A stretch of 27,372 nt of DNA from Paracoccaceae bacterium (GTDB lineage Bacteria; Pseudomonadota; Alphaproteobacteria; Rhodobacterales; Rhodobacteraceae). Of the stretch, positions 6,923 to 15,256 are shown piece by piece. Both the position numbers and the translations under genes were made by a program. Under the pieces are notes generated by a model that saw nothing but the letters and a program-made list of their open reading frames with translations, ran no database searches and had not been told where the DNA came from. Position 1 is the stretch's first letter. Every line of letters starts with the position of its first letter. The DNA lies in the NCBI GenBank assembly GCA_027069385.1, contig JALXER010000053.1, positions 1 through 27,372 of the forward strand, written 5' to 3'.

Positions 6923-7480
6923 TTGTCTCACACAGATGACACAGGATCGCGTCGCGACTTTCTGTACGTCGCAACTGCGGCCACAGGGGCGGTTGCGGTA
7001 GGTGCAGCGGTTTGGCCGCTGATCAACCAGATGAACGCCAGCGCCGATGTTCAGGCGCTTGCCTCGATCGAGGTTGACGTTGCCAATGTTGAACGCGGCA
7101 CCCAGATTACGGTTAAATGGCGCGGCAAGCCGGTATTCATCCGCCGCCGCACCGACGAGGAAATCGAGGCTGCCCGCAACACGCCGCTTGCCGACCTGCG
7201 CGACCAGACTGCCGAGAACAAGAACAAGCCCGGGGCCGATGCCTCGGACGAGAACCGCACGATAGACGAAGCCGGTGAATGGCTGGTGATGATCGGGGTT
7301 TGTACCCATCTGGGCTGTATCCCGCTTGGCGATGGTGCCGGCGATTTTGGCGGCTGGTTCTGCCCGTGCCACGGGTCGCATTATGATACTGCCGGGCGCA
7401 TCCGCAAGGGGCCCGCACCGCGCAATCTTGATATTCCGGTCACGACATTCCTGTCCGACACCGTCATCAAACTAGGGTAA
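6923..7480 (+). CDS. petA: Ubiquinol–cytochrome c reductase Rieske iron-sulfur subunit
   Basis: This is the Rieske subunit of the cytochrome bc1 complex, which passes electrons from ubiquinol to cytochrome c1 on the periplasmic side. The 185-aa protein has a Tat-like S-R-R-D-F-L start and an N-terminal membrane anchor (about 13-36). It has the two cluster motifs C127-T-H129-L-G-C132 and C147-P-C149-H150-G-S-H. By family rule C127, H129, C147 and H150 hold the 2Fe-2S cluster, and C132–C149 form a disulfide. The start is TTG at 6923, with GGGGGA 7-8 nt upstream and no good ATG nearby. It is the first gene of petABC, 11 bp ahead of petB. Confidence 0.97.
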   Translation: MSHTDDTGSRRDFLYVATAATGAVAVGAAVWPLINQMNASADVQALASIEVDVANVERGTQITVKWRGKPVFIRRRTDEEIEAARNTPLADLRDQTAENKNKPGADASDENRTIDEAGEWLVMIGVCTHLGCIPLGDGAGDFGGWFCPCHGSHYDTAGRIRKGPAPRNLDIPVTTFLSDTVIKLG

Positions 7481-7491
7481 GGGAGAACATC

Positions 7492-8823
7492 ATGGGTGCT
7501 ATCCCACACGATCATTACGAGCCGAAATCACGTTTCGAAAAATGGCTGCACGAGCGTCTGCCGATTGTAGGTCTGGTCTATGACACGATCATGATCCCGA
7601 CGCCGAAAAACCTGAACTGGATGTGGATCTGGGGCATTGTGCTGGCGTTCTGTCTGGTGCTGCAAATTGTGACCGGCATTATTCTGGCCATGCACTATAC
7701 CCCGCATATCAGCATGGCCTTCGCCTCGGTCGAGCATATCATGCGCGACGTCAACGGCGGCTGGGCCATCCGTTATGCCCACGCCAACGGCGCAACGCTG
7801 TTCTTTATTGCGGTATATCTGCACATTTTCCGTGGTCTGTACTACGGGTCTTACAAGGCCCCGCGTGAAATCACATGGATTATCGGTATGCTGATCTATC
7901 TGGCCATGATGGCAACCGGTTTCCTGGGCTATGTGTTGCCCTGGGGCCAGATGTCGTTCTGGGGTGCCACGGTGATTACCGGCCTGTTCGGCGCGATTCC
8001 GGGTATTGGCGAAAGCCTGCAAGCCTGGTTGCTGGGCGGGCCGTCGGTGGATAACGCCACGCTGAACCGTTTCTTCAGCCTGCATTACCTGCTGCCCTTT
8101 GTGATTGCGGCGCTGGTTGCGGTGCATATCTGGGCCTTCCACACTACAGGCAACAGCAACCCCACCGGGGTAGAAGTTCGCCGTGGTTCCAAGGAAGAGG
8201 CCGCGAAAGACACGGTGCCGTTCTGGCCCTATTTCGTTATCAAGGACCTGTTCGCGCTTGTGGTCATTCTGGTGATCTTTGCCGCCATTATCGGGTTCAT
8301 GCCCAACTTCTTTGGCGAGCCGGACAACTATAAAATGGCCAACCCGCTGCAAACGCCGCCCCATATTGTGCCTGAATGGTATTACCTGCCGTTCTATGCC
8401 ATTTTGCGGGCCTTTACCCCCGATGTCTGGGCGGTAGAGTTCGCCCACTTTATCTCGGGGGGTATTATCACGGCCAAGTTCTTTGGTGTGATTGCCATGT
8501 TCGGGTCGATCTTTGTCATGGCACTGGTGCCGTGGCTGGATACCAGCAAAACCCGCTCGGGTCGCTATCGTCCGGCATTCCGGTTCTTCTTCTGGCTGCT
8601 GGCCTTTGATTTCATGTTCCTGATGTGGCTCGGGGCGCGTCCGCCAACCGAAACCATGCTGGGCTATGAAATGGGGGTCTGGTCGCTGATCGCGGCAACC
8701 TACTGGTTCGTGTATTTTCTGGTTATCCTGCCATTGCTTGGCGTGTTCGAGAAACCACTGACCCCGCCTGCCACGATCGAAGCCGATTTTGACAGTCACT
8801 ATCCACCCAAACCGGCTGAATAA
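7492..8823 (+). CDS. petB: Cytochrome b of the bc1 complex
   Basis: This is the central membrane subunit of the bc1 complex, with the quinol oxidation and quinone reduction sites. The 443-aa length is typical of the Rhodobacter type. Haem ligands are H97 and H111 in helix B and H198 and H212 in helix D, the same numbers as in Rhodobacter. The Qo-site motif P294-E-W-Y297 is intact. About eight membrane helices are apparent. GGGAG lies before the ATG. It is cotranscribed with petA and petC. Confidence 0.98.
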   Translation: MGAIPHDHYEPKSRFEKWLHERLPIVGLVYDTIMIPTPKNLNWMWIWGIVLAFCLVLQIVTGIILAMHYTPHISMAFASVEHIMRDVNGGWAIRYAHANGATLFFIAVYLHIFRGLYYGSYKAPREITWIIGMLIYLAMMATGFLGYVLPWGQMSFWGATVITGLFGAIPGIGESLQAWLLGGPSVDNATLNRFFSLHYLLPFVIAALVAVHIWAFHTTGNSNPTGVEVRRGSKEEAAKDTVPFWPYFVIKDLFALVVILVIFAAIIGFMPNFFGEPDNYKMANPLQTPPHIVPEWYYLPFYAILRAFTPDVWAVEFAHFISGGIITAKFFGVIAMFGSIFVMALVPWLDTSKTRSGRYRPAFRFFFWLLAFDFMFLMWLGARPPTETMLGYEMGVWSLIAATYWFVYFLVILPLLGVFEKPLTPPATIEADFDSHYPPKPAE

Positions 8824-8845
8824 GCACGAGAGAGAGGACAAAGAA

Positions 8846-9673
8846 ATGTTCAAGAAAACACTCCTTTCCGCATTTATGGTGCTTAGCCTCGGCTCTGCCG
8901 GATTTGCGGAAGAAGGCGGCGAGCATGGTGTCGAGGATATCGCGTTCAGCTTTGAAGGCCCGTTCGGTCTTTTTGACAAGCACCAGTTGCAGCGCGGGCT
9001 TCAGGTTTATTCCGAGGTCTGTGCCAACTGCCACGGTCTGAATCTGGTGGCCTATCGCACCCTTGGCGACCCGGGCGGTCCCGAGTTGGAGGCCGGTCAG
9101 GTCAAGGCTTATGCCGCCCAGTTCGAGGCGGTGGATGCCGAAACCGGTGACTATCGCACCGCCATTCCATCAGACAAGTTCAACAGCAGCACCTATGACG
9201 GTGCGCCGGACCTGTCGCTGATGGCCAAGGCACGCGCTGGCTTCCACGGGCCTTACGGTCTGGCGTTCAACCCGCTGTTCCGCGGCGTTGGCGGTCCGGA
9301 ATACATCGTTGCCATCCTGAACGGCTATACCGGCGAGGAAAAAGAGCAGGCCGGTTCGGTTCTGTATGAAAATACCGCCTTTCCGGGCGGCTGGATCAGC
9401 ATGCCACCGCCGCTTTACGGCGAGGATGTGACCTTTTCCGACGGCAGCCCCAACGATCTGAAATCCGAAGCAATCGACATGGCCGCATTCCTGATGTGGA
9501 CCGCCGAACCCAAGATGATGGCGCGCAAAAACGCCGGGATGATTGCGGTTCTGTTCCTGTCCTTCCTTGCGATTATGCTGTACCTGACCAACAAAAAACT
9601 GTGGTCAGGGGTAAAGCGCAAGCAATGGGGCGGCAAAGGTGGGCCCGCCGAACAGGGCGACCCGATCGAGTAA
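8846..9673 (+). CDS. petC: Cytochrome c1 of the bc1 complex
   Basis: Cytochrome c1 takes electrons from the Rieske protein and passes them to soluble or membrane cytochromes. I choose ATG 8846 (275 aa) because it starts a clear signal peptide, M-F-K-K-T-L-L-S-A-F with predicted cleavage after A21; an upstream ATG in the same frame lies inside petB. The covalent haem motif is C59-A-N-C62-H63. A later W-I-S-M-P-P-P-L segment supplies the likely Met axial ligand. A C-terminal anchor (A-G-M-I-A-V-L-F-L-S-F-L-A-I-M-L-Y-L) is followed by a basic tail. It is the last gene of petABC and is followed by a terminator. Confidence 0.97.
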   Translation: MFKKTLLSAFMVLSLGSAGFAEEGGEHGVEDIAFSFEGPFGLFDKHQLQRGLQVYSEVCANCHGLNLVAYRTLGDPGGPELEAGQVKAYAAQFEAVDAETGDYRTAIPSDKFNSSTYDGAPDLSLMAKARAGFHGPYGLAFNPLFRGVGGPEYIVAILNGYTGEEKEQAGSVLYENTAFPGGWISMPPPLYGEDVTFSDGSPNDLKSEAIDMAAFLMWTAEPKMMARKNAGMIAVLFLSFLAIMLYLTNKKLWSGVKRKQWGGKGGPAEQGDPIE

Positions 9674-9692
9674 TCGGAGCATGACACATTAC

Positions 9693-9723
9693 AAAGGGCG
9701 GGCCTTAGGGACCCGCCCTTTTT
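9693..9723. terminator. Bidirectional rho-independent terminator between petC and thiQ
   Basis: AAAGGGCGGG (9693-9702) pairs with CCCGCCCTTT (9712-9721) around a 9-nt loop, and T's follow on the plus strand to 9723. The A-run at the other end provides T's on the minus strand. It lies 20 bp after the petC stop and 15 bp from the thiQ stop, so it can serve both convergent operons. Confidence 0.9.
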
Positions 9724-9737
9724 CGTTGGCCCTGACT

Positions 9738-10436
9738 CTAATCGCCCAGATAGTCGCGCAAGGCGGCGGGCGGGTCGGCGAACAGCTCGGCCGTGGCGCG
9801 GGGCGGGTCCACCTTGCCATTCGCCACAACCGCTACCGATTTGGCGATGCGTCGGGCGTCATCGGGGTTGTGGGTGACCATCAACAGGCTGGCCCCCTGC
9901 TCGGCGCGCAGCTTTTCGAACAGGTCGAGCATTTCATGGCGCAGCGCCGGTCCAAGCCCCGAGAACGGCTCGTCCAGCAGCAGTACCGCGCGGGGTCGCA
10001 GCATGGCGCGAGCCAGTGCGACGCGCTGGCGTTGCCCGCCGGACAGGTTCGCCGGCCGGTCCTGCGCGCGCCCCGACAAGCCGACCCGATCCAGCGCCGC
10101 GTGGACCTGCGCGCGCTGACCGGCATCCAGCTTCAGGTCGGGGCACAAGCCAAGCGCGGCATTCTGGAACAGGCTCAGATGGGCAAACAGGTTGTTTTCC
10201 TGAAAGATCATGGTCAGGGGCCGCTTGGCCGGCGGGCGGCCTTGCTGGTCCTGCCCGTTGATCAGTACCCGCCCCGCCACCGGCGCGATAAACCCCGCCA
10301 GTGCCAGCAGCAGGGTTGATTTACCCCCGCCCGAGGGGCCGATGATCGCGGTGCTTTGGCCCGGCGCAAAGGTGACATCGCCGCGCAGGGCAAACGCGCC
10401 CTGCCGGATTTCAAGCTTGTCGAGTGTTACGGCCAT
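9738..10436 (-). CDS. thiQ: Thiamine/TPP ABC transporter ATP-binding protein
   Basis: This is the ATPase of the ThiBPQ thiamine importer. The 232-aa protein has Walker A G33-P-S-G-G-G-K-S-T41, Q-loop I-F-Q-E-N-N-L-F, ABC signature L131-S-G-G-Q135, Walker B V-L-L-L-D155-E156 and the switch H189. I place the start at ATG 10434-10436 because AAAGGGGGG lies 4 nt upstream; a longer in-frame start at 10472 adds only 12 residues. It overlaps the end of thiP by 26 bp. It is the last gene of the operon. Confidence 0.93.
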   Translation of the reverse strand: MAVTLDKLEIRQGAFALRGDVTFAPGQSTAIIGPSGGGKSTLLLALAGFIAPVAGRVLINGQDQQGRPPAKRPLTMIFQENNLFAHLSLFQNAALGLCPDLKLDAGQRAQVHAALDRVGLSGRAQDRPANLSGGQRQRVALARAMLRPRAVLLLDEPFSGLGPALRHEMLDLFEKLRAEQGASLLMVTHNPDDARRIAKSVAVVANGKVDPPRATAELFADPPAALRDYLGD

Positions 10437-11976
10437 GCGCCCCCCCTTTGTCAAACGCCCAGAACAGGGCAAAACTGCCCGCCACCAGCACCAGCCCGAC
10501 CGTGGCGGCCTGCTCCATCCGGTAGCTGCCCATCAGGCGCGACATCAACAGCGGCAGGGTTTCCAGATCGGGGGGCGCGAACAGGGTAATCACCCCCAGA
10601 TCGCCCATGGACAGCGCCGCCGCCAGACCGGCGAAAAAGCCGATCTCTGCGCGCATCTCGGGCCAGACCACATAGCGCAACCGCGCCATGCCTGCTATGC
10701 CCAGCCCGTCGGCCAGACGGGCGGTGCGGGTTCGGGTGCGGGCCAGCGCCGGCAGGAACACCCGCAGGGCAATCGGGACGGTCAGCGCCGCGTTGACCAG
10801 CACCGTAACCGGCAGCGCCATGCGCGCCGGGCTGATATAGGGGTTCAGGATAATGAACAGGCCGGTGCCGATCACAAAGGGCGAGGCGGCCAGTACAAGA
10901 TAGGTCAGGGTCTCCAGCCCCTTGCCAACCGGACCGCGCCGCGCATCAATCAGGGAGGCCAGCGACAGGCCCAGTGCCAGCGCCAGCACGGTCGAGGACA
11001 GCGCCACCGCCACGCTGCGCCCCAGCGCCCACGCCAACCCGTCGGGCCATGCTCCGGTCAGCCCGCGCCCCAGCACCGCCAGCAACGGCAGGCCCAGAAA
11101 CAGGGCCAGCGTTACCAGCAGCCCCGCATCCAGCCGCCGCGCCCATGGCGCATCATCCCAGCGCTGTTGCACCCGCAACGCGCCCGCGCCAAACCCCGCA
11201 GGGCGCGCGACCACCAGCGCCACCAGCGTAACCCCGAGGGCCAGCGCCAGTTGCACCATGGCCAGCATGGCCGCGGCGGGCAGATCAAAGGAAAAGCGCA
11301 GCGCCTGATAGATCGCCAGTTCAACCGTGGTCGCCCCCGGCCCGCCGCCCAGCGCCAGCACCACGGCAAAACTGCCGATGCAAAACAGGAAAATCACCAG
11401 AAACGCGCCGGGCAGGGTGGCGCGCAGGATTGGCCGCTCTATCAGGTGAAAGGTGTCGCGCGGCGTCGCGCCCAACTGGGCAAGCAGGCGGAACTGCTCG
11501 GCCGGAACCGCGCTCCAGCCTTGCAGCAACAGACGCGTGGCAAGCGGCAGGTTGAAGAACACATGCGCCAGCAGCACCCCCGGCAACCCGTAGATATCCA
11601 GCACCGGCAGGCCAAGCCATGCCAGCGCCTGACTGACCACGCCGCTGCGCCCCCAAATGGCCAGCAGGCCGAACACCGCCACCAGCGCGGGCAGGATAAA
11701 CGGCGCTCCGATCAGCGACAGCATCAGGGCACGCCCGCGAAACTGCCGCCGCGCCAGCGCCCGCGCCACCGGCACCGCCAGCGCAATGCTGATCAGCGCC
11801 GACAGCCCCGCCTGCATCACGGTAAAGCGCACCGCAGCCCAGCCCGCCGGACCAATGCCCGCGCTGTTCTCGACCCGCGCCAGCAGCACCGCAACCGGAG
11901 CCATTACCAGAAAGGCAATGGCCAGAAACGCAATGCTGCCGGTCAGGGTTTTCACCGGCTTAACACCAAGAGCCAC
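10411..11976 (-). CDS. thiP: Thiamine/TPP ABC transporter permease
   Basis: This is the membrane subunit of the thiamine importer, a fused double permease like E. coli ThiP. The 521-aa protein has roughly a dozen hydrophobic segments and two copies of the permease coupling region. One is A-L-A-R-R-Q-F-R-G near the first half, with L-L-A-Q-L-G-A-T-P-R-D-T-F; the second is L-A-D-G-L-G-I-A-G. The start is GTG at 11974-11976, overlapping the last 25 bp of thiB, and the gene overlaps thiQ at its 3' end. These overlaps indicate a single translationally coupled operon under the TPP riboswitch. Confidence 0.93.
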   Translation of the reverse strand: MALGVKPVKTLTGSIAFLAIAFLVMAPVAVLLARVENSAGIGPAGWAAVRFTVMQAGLSALISIALAVPVARALARRQFRGRALMLSLIGAPFILPALVAVFGLLAIWGRSGVVSQALAWLGLPVLDIYGLPGVLLAHVFFNLPLATRLLLQGWSAVPAEQFRLLAQLGATPRDTFHLIERPILRATLPGAFLVIFLFCIGSFAVVLALGGGPGATTVELAIYQALRFSFDLPAAAMLAMVQLALALGVTLVALVVARPAGFGAGALRVQQRWDDAPWARRLDAGLLVTLALFLGLPLLAVLGRGLTGAWPDGLAWALGRSVAVALSSTVLALALGLSLASLIDARRGPVGKGLETLTYLVLAASPFVIGTGLFIILNPYISPARMALPVTVLVNAALTVPIALRVFLPALARTRTRTARLADGLGIAGMARLRYVVWPEMRAEIGFFAGLAAALSMGDLGVITLFAPPDLETLPLLMSRLMGSYRMEQAATVGLVLVAGSFALFWAFDKGGAHGRNTRQA

Positions 11977-12932
11977 TCGGCCACCGCCTGCGCAGGCAGG
12001 TCGGGGACCGTACCATCGACCATCAACTGCGTTACATTATCGAACTGCCCGTCATCAAAGCCCTCGGGTAGCGGCACGTCGCGCACCGGATACATCCAGT
12101 TGGTGGTGGGCAGGATGGTTTGCGCGGCTTCGCCGGTCATAAAACTCAGAAATTGCGCTGCCAACTCGGGCTGGTCGGAACCGGCCAGTATTGCGCCGAC
12201 CTCTATCTGCATCATGTGTCCTTCGTCGAACAGGGCGGCGGCCTTGGTGTCGTCGCCCTCGGCAATGCGGTGATAGGCTGGCGAGGTCGAATAGGACAGC
12301 ACCATATCGGCCTCTCCCTCCAGAAACATGCCATAGGATTCGGACCAGCTTTTGGTGACGGTAACGATATGCGGGGCCAGCGATTCCCACACCTGATCGG
12401 AGCGGCTATAGGCCGCCTTGATCCACATCAGCAGCCCCAGACCGGGCGAGGAGGAACGCGGATCCTGAATGATGATTTTCAGGTCCGAGGCAGCCAGTTC
12501 CTCAAAGCTGTGCGGCGGGGTTTCAAGGCGGGTTTTGTCATAGACAAAGGCGAAATAGCCCCAGTCATAGGGTAAAAACGTGTCGTCATCCCAGGGAAAA
12601 GGCGGCACCGTGCCCGGCGCAAAGCCCGTATGCGGGGCGAACAGGCCCGATTCGCGCGCGCTGAATGCAAGGGTGGAATCAAGGCCCAGCAATACGTCGG
12701 CATCGCTGTGCCCGCCTTCCAGCCGCAGGCGCGCCAGCAGCGCCGCCCCGTCTCCGGCGGAAACGAATGTCAGGGTGCAATCGCAGGTTTGCTCGAACGC
12801 GGCCTTGATCTGCGGCCCCGGCCCCCAGTCGGCAACAAAGCTGTCATAGGTATAGACCACCAGTTCGGGCGGAGTTTGGGCCAACGCCCCCAAAGGGGTG
12901 CAAAGGGCCGCAGCAATCAGGAGTTTTTTCAT
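11952..12932 (-). CDS. thiB: Thiamine/TPP-binding periplasmic protein
   Basis: ThiB captures thiamine and its phosphates in the periplasm and delivers them to ThiPQ. The 326-aa protein begins with a signal peptide, M-K-K-L-L-I-A-A-A-L-C, with likely cleavage after A18. It then has the family opening L-V-V-Y-T-Y-D-S-F, and later segments V-L-L-G-L-D-S-T-L, P-Y-D-W-G-Y-F-A-F-V-Y-D and V-L-S-Y-S-T-S-P-A-Y-H. The internal pair C-D-C after the A-A-F-E-Q-T segment is also seen in relatives. GAGGAA lies 6 nt before the ATG. It is first in the operon, directly below the riboswitch. Confidence 0.94.
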   Translation of the reverse strand: MKKLLIAAALCTPLGALAQTPPELVVYTYDSFVADWGPGPQIKAAFEQTCDCTLTFVSAGDGAALLARLRLEGGHSDADVLLGLDSTLAFSARESGLFAPHTGFAPGTVPPFPWDDDTFLPYDWGYFAFVYDKTRLETPPHSFEELAASDLKIIIQDPRSSSPGLGLLMWIKAAYSRSDQVWESLAPHIVTVTKSWSESYGMFLEGEADMVLSYSTSPAYHRIAEGDDTKAAALFDEGHMMQIEVGAILAGSDQPELAAQFLSFMTGEAAQTILPTTNWMYPVRDVPLPEGFDDGQFDNVTQLMVDGTVPDLPAQAVAEWLLVLSR

Positions 12933-12935
12933 CTT

Positions 12936-12990
12936 GGTTCCTCATGTTTCTGCGACGCAAGTCAGATGATGGGAAACCCGATGTCACCTT
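12936..12990 (-). promoter_or_regulatory. Expression platform of the TPP riboswitch (ribosome-site sequestering)
   Basis: Written as RNA on the minus strand, GGUUUCCCAUCAU (complement of 12966-12978) can pair with AUGAGGAACC (complement of 12936-12945), which contains the thiB ribosome binding site. A competing pairing is GGGAA at the 3' side of P1 (12993-12989) with UUCCC (12975-12971). No T-run is present, so control is probably at translation. Pairing was read by eye. Confidence 0.55.
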
Positions 12991-13068
12991 CCCTACGCCG
13001 GCATGATCCGGTTCAGGTTCAACGGGTCCGCGCATGCGTCTCAGGCCAGTGGCCCCCCCGAGGTAGGG
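12991..13068 (-). ncRNA. TPP riboswitch aptamer (THI element)
   Basis: On the minus strand the conserved CTGAGA (complement of 13039-13044) and the block ACCCGUUGAACCUGAACCGG are present, followed by AUCAUGCCGGCGUAGGGA. P1 closes with CCCUAC (13068-13063) against GUAGGG (12996-12991). These are the invariant parts of the TPP-binding THI box. It lies 59 nt before the thiB start, and thiamine pyrophosphate binding should lower expression of thiBPQ. Confidence 0.97.
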
Positions 13069-13071
13069 CAG

Positions 13072-13099
13072 AGCATAGCGGCCAAACGGGGGATTGCAA
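13072..13099 (-). promoter_or_regulatory. Candidate promoter of thiBPQ
   Basis: On the minus strand TTGCAA (13094-13099) is followed after 16 bp by TATGCT (complement of 13072-13077). Transcription would begin at about 13065, inside the P1 stem of the aptamer as I drew it. Either P1 is shorter or the true start lies slightly upstream, so this is tentative. Confidence 0.35.
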
Positions 13100-13156
13100 G
13101 CGGGCAATCCTGTGATAGGGTGCCCGTGGCCCCTGACATTTTCGAAAGACACGCAT

Positions 13157-14101
13157 ATGCGATTTTCACCCACCACACAGGGGTATATCCTGTCGATTCT
13201 GGCCTTTGGCTTTTTCTCGGGGCATGACGGAATCATCAAATCGATCGGCGGGTCGGTCTCGGTTTTCCAGATCATCCTGTTTGCCTCGCTTTTTGCCTTT
13301 ATCCCGCTGACCGTGATGATGATGTCAGATCGCAGCCTGGAAAACTATCGCCCGCGCCACCCGTGGCTGATCGCCATCCGCACCCTGCTGTCGCTGACCG
13401 GCATGTCGAGCGCGTTTTACGCCTTTACCGTCTTGCCGATGACCGAGGTTTATGCGCTTTTGTTCATCACCCCGCTGCTGATCACCGCCCTGTCGGTGCC
13501 AATTCTGAAAGAGACCGTCGGCATAGCGCGCTGGGTGGCGGTGGTCGTCGGGCTGATCGGGGTCATGGTGGTGCTGCGCCCGGGGGCCGAGACCCTGACC
13601 CTTGGCCATGTCACCGCGCTATATGCGTCCTTTGCCAGCGCGCTAAGCAGTATTATCATTCGCAAGATCGGCTCGGAGGAACGCTCGGCGGTGCTGATCC
13701 TGATCCCGATGATTTCCTCTATTCTGGTGATGGGCGCGCTGATGCCGCTGGTCTATGTGCCCCTTTCCCTGCCGCATCTGGGTGCCATGGCCCTGATCGG
13801 ATTGCTGGCCGTGGGGGCGCAGGTGTCGATTATCGGGGCCTATCGCGTTGCGCCCTCGGTGGCGCTGGTCGCGCCGGTGCAATACACGCAAATCCTGTGG
13901 GCAACGCTGTTTGGCGTGCTGTTCTTTGACGAATTCCCCGATGGCTGGGTGGCCGTGGGGGCGGCGGTTATCATCGGCTCGGGGCTGTTTGTGGTCTGGC
14001 GCGAAACGCTGAAAAACAACTCGGCCAAGTCGCCGGTGCTGCGCAATGCCAACCCGCGCCCCGATACCGGACCCTCGATCAGGCCAAAGGCGATCAAATA
14101 G
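13157..14101 (+). CDS. EamA/DMT family transporter
   Basis: This is a 314-aa membrane protein with about ten hydrophobic helices in two EamA repeats, as in drug/metabolite transporters. Key segments are the first helix Y-I-L-S-I-L-A-F-G-F-F-S-G-H-D-G, the mid-repeat A-F-Y-A-F-T-V-L-P-M-T-E-V-Y-A-L-L-F-I-T-P-L and the second repeat A-P-V-Q-Y-T-Q-I-L-W-A-T-L-F-G-V-L-F-F-D-E-F-P. I start at ATG 13157 (GAAAG upstream) because an earlier in-frame ATG, 13094, would prepend a non-hydrophobic stretch. It is divergent from the thi operon, so a thiamine-related cargo is conceivable but not supported. A soluble tail of about 40 residues ends it. Confidence 0.88.
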   Translation: MRFSPTTQGYILSILAFGFFSGHDGIIKSIGGSVSVFQIILFASLFAFIPLTVMMMSDRSLENYRPRHPWLIAIRTLLSLTGMSSAFYAFTVLPMTEVYALLFITPLLITALSVPILKETVGIARWVAVVVGLIGVMVVLRPGAETLTLGHVTALYASFASALSSIIIRKIGSEERSAVLILIPMISSILVMGALMPLVYVPLSLPHLGAMALIGLLAVGAQVSIIGAYRVAPSVALVAPVQYTQILWATLFGVLFFDEFPDGWVAVGAAVIIGSGLFVVWRETLKNNSAKSPVLRNANPRPDTGPSIRPKAIK

Positions 14102-14152
14102 GGGTTTTGTGTACGCGGGCCTTGGGGTAAGACAGGGCAAAGGGGGAATGCC

Positions 14153-15253
14153 ATGTCGATGAACAGCTTTGGCCATTTGTTTCGGGTCACCACATGGGGC
14201 GAGAGCCACGGGCCGGCGCTGGGCGCGACGGTGGATGGCTGCCCGCCCAATGTGCCGGTGGATGCGGGTATGCTGCAACAGTGGCTGGACAAGCGCAAAC
14301 CGGGCCAGAACAAGTTTACCACCCAGCGTCAGGAACCCGATGCGGTGCAAATCCTGTCGGGCGTGTTCGAGGGTAAAACCACCGGCACGCCGGTGCAGTT
14401 GATGATCAACAACACCGACCAGCGCTCCAAAGATTACGGCGAAATCGCCACCAGCTTTCGCCCCGGCCACGCGGATTACACCTATTTTATGAAATACGGC
14501 AATCGCGACTATCGCGGCGGCGGTCGATCAAGCGCGCGCGAAACCGCAGCCCGTGTGGCTGCCGGCGGTCTGGCGCGCGCCTGCATCGCCGAGCTGGTGG
14601 CAGGCGTGGAAATCCGCGCCTATATGGTCCAGATGGGCGCGCGCAAGATTGATCGCAGCCGGTTTGACTGGGACGAGATTGACCGCAATCCGTTCTGGGT
14701 GCCCGATGCGGTGGCGGCCGGCGAATGGGCCGGATATCTGGACGGTTTACGCAAGGATCACAACTCGGTCGGGGCGGTGGTCGAGGTGGTGGCGCGCGGG
14801 GTGCCCGCAGGGCTAGGCGCACCGGTTTATGGCAAGCTCGACACCGATATTGCCAGCGCCATGATGTCGATCAACGCGGTCAAAGCGGTAGAGGTCGGCG
14901 CCGGAATGGAGGCGGCAACCCTGACCGGTGTCGATAACGCCGACGAGATTCGCATGGGGCCGGACGGGCCGGAATTTATGTCCAACCACGCTGGCGGCAT
15001 TCTGGGCGGGATCAGCACCGGACAGGATATCGTTTGCCGGTTCGCGGTAAAGCCGACCTCGTCGATCCTGACGCCGCGCAAGACCATTACCAAAGACGGG
15101 CGCGAAATCGATCTGGTAACCAAGGGCCGCCACGACCCCTGCGTGGGTATTCGCGCCGTGCCAGTGGGCGAGGCGATGATGGCATGTGTTATACTGGACC
15201 ACCTGTTGCTGCATCGCGGGCAGGTGGGCGAAAATCAGGGAAAGATAGGATAA
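14153..15253 (+). CDS. aroC: Chorismate synthase
   Basis: AroC converts EPSP to chorismate, the last step of the shikimate pathway, using reduced FMN. The 366-aa sequence has signature 1 W-G-E-S-H-G-x-A-L-G-x-x-x-D-G-C-P-P (15-32). It also has F-R-P-G-H-A-D-Y-T-Y with G-G-G-R-S-S-A-R-E-T-A-A-R-V-A-A-G, and the S-N-H-A-G-G-I-L-G-G-I-S-T-G segment. AAAGGGGGA lies 5 nt before the ATG. The next gene begins 3 bp after its stop. Confidence 0.97.
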   Translation: MSMNSFGHLFRVTTWGESHGPALGATVDGCPPNVPVDAGMLQQWLDKRKPGQNKFTTQRQEPDAVQILSGVFEGKTTGTPVQLMINNTDQRSKDYGEIATSFRPGHADYTYFMKYGNRDYRGGGRSSARETAARVAAGGLARACIAELVAGVEIRAYMVQMGARKIDRSRFDWDEIDRNPFWVPDAVAAGEWAGYLDGLRKDHNSVGAVVEVVARGVPAGLGAPVYGKLDTDIASAMMSINAVKAVEVGAGMEAATLTGVDNADEIRMGPDGPEFMSNHAGGILGGISTGQDIVCRFAVKPTSSILTPRKTITKDGREIDLVTKGRHDPCVGIRAVPVGEAMMACVILDHLLLHRGQVGENQGKIG

Positions 15254-15256
15254 GTC

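Noticed and set aside
7528..8979. 483-residue minus-strand frame opposite petB
   Set aside because: It is the antisense shadow of cytochrome b, with no domain features.
10210..12273. 687-residue plus-strand open frame
   Set aside because: It is a Gln/Arg/His-rich shadow across thiQ, thiP and the end of thiB, which are unmistakable on the minus strand.
13094..13156. Earlier ATG for the EamA transporter
   Set aside because: It adds 21 non-hydrophobic residues and sits in the -35 region proposed for the divergent thi promoter; ATG 13157 starts directly before the first helix.
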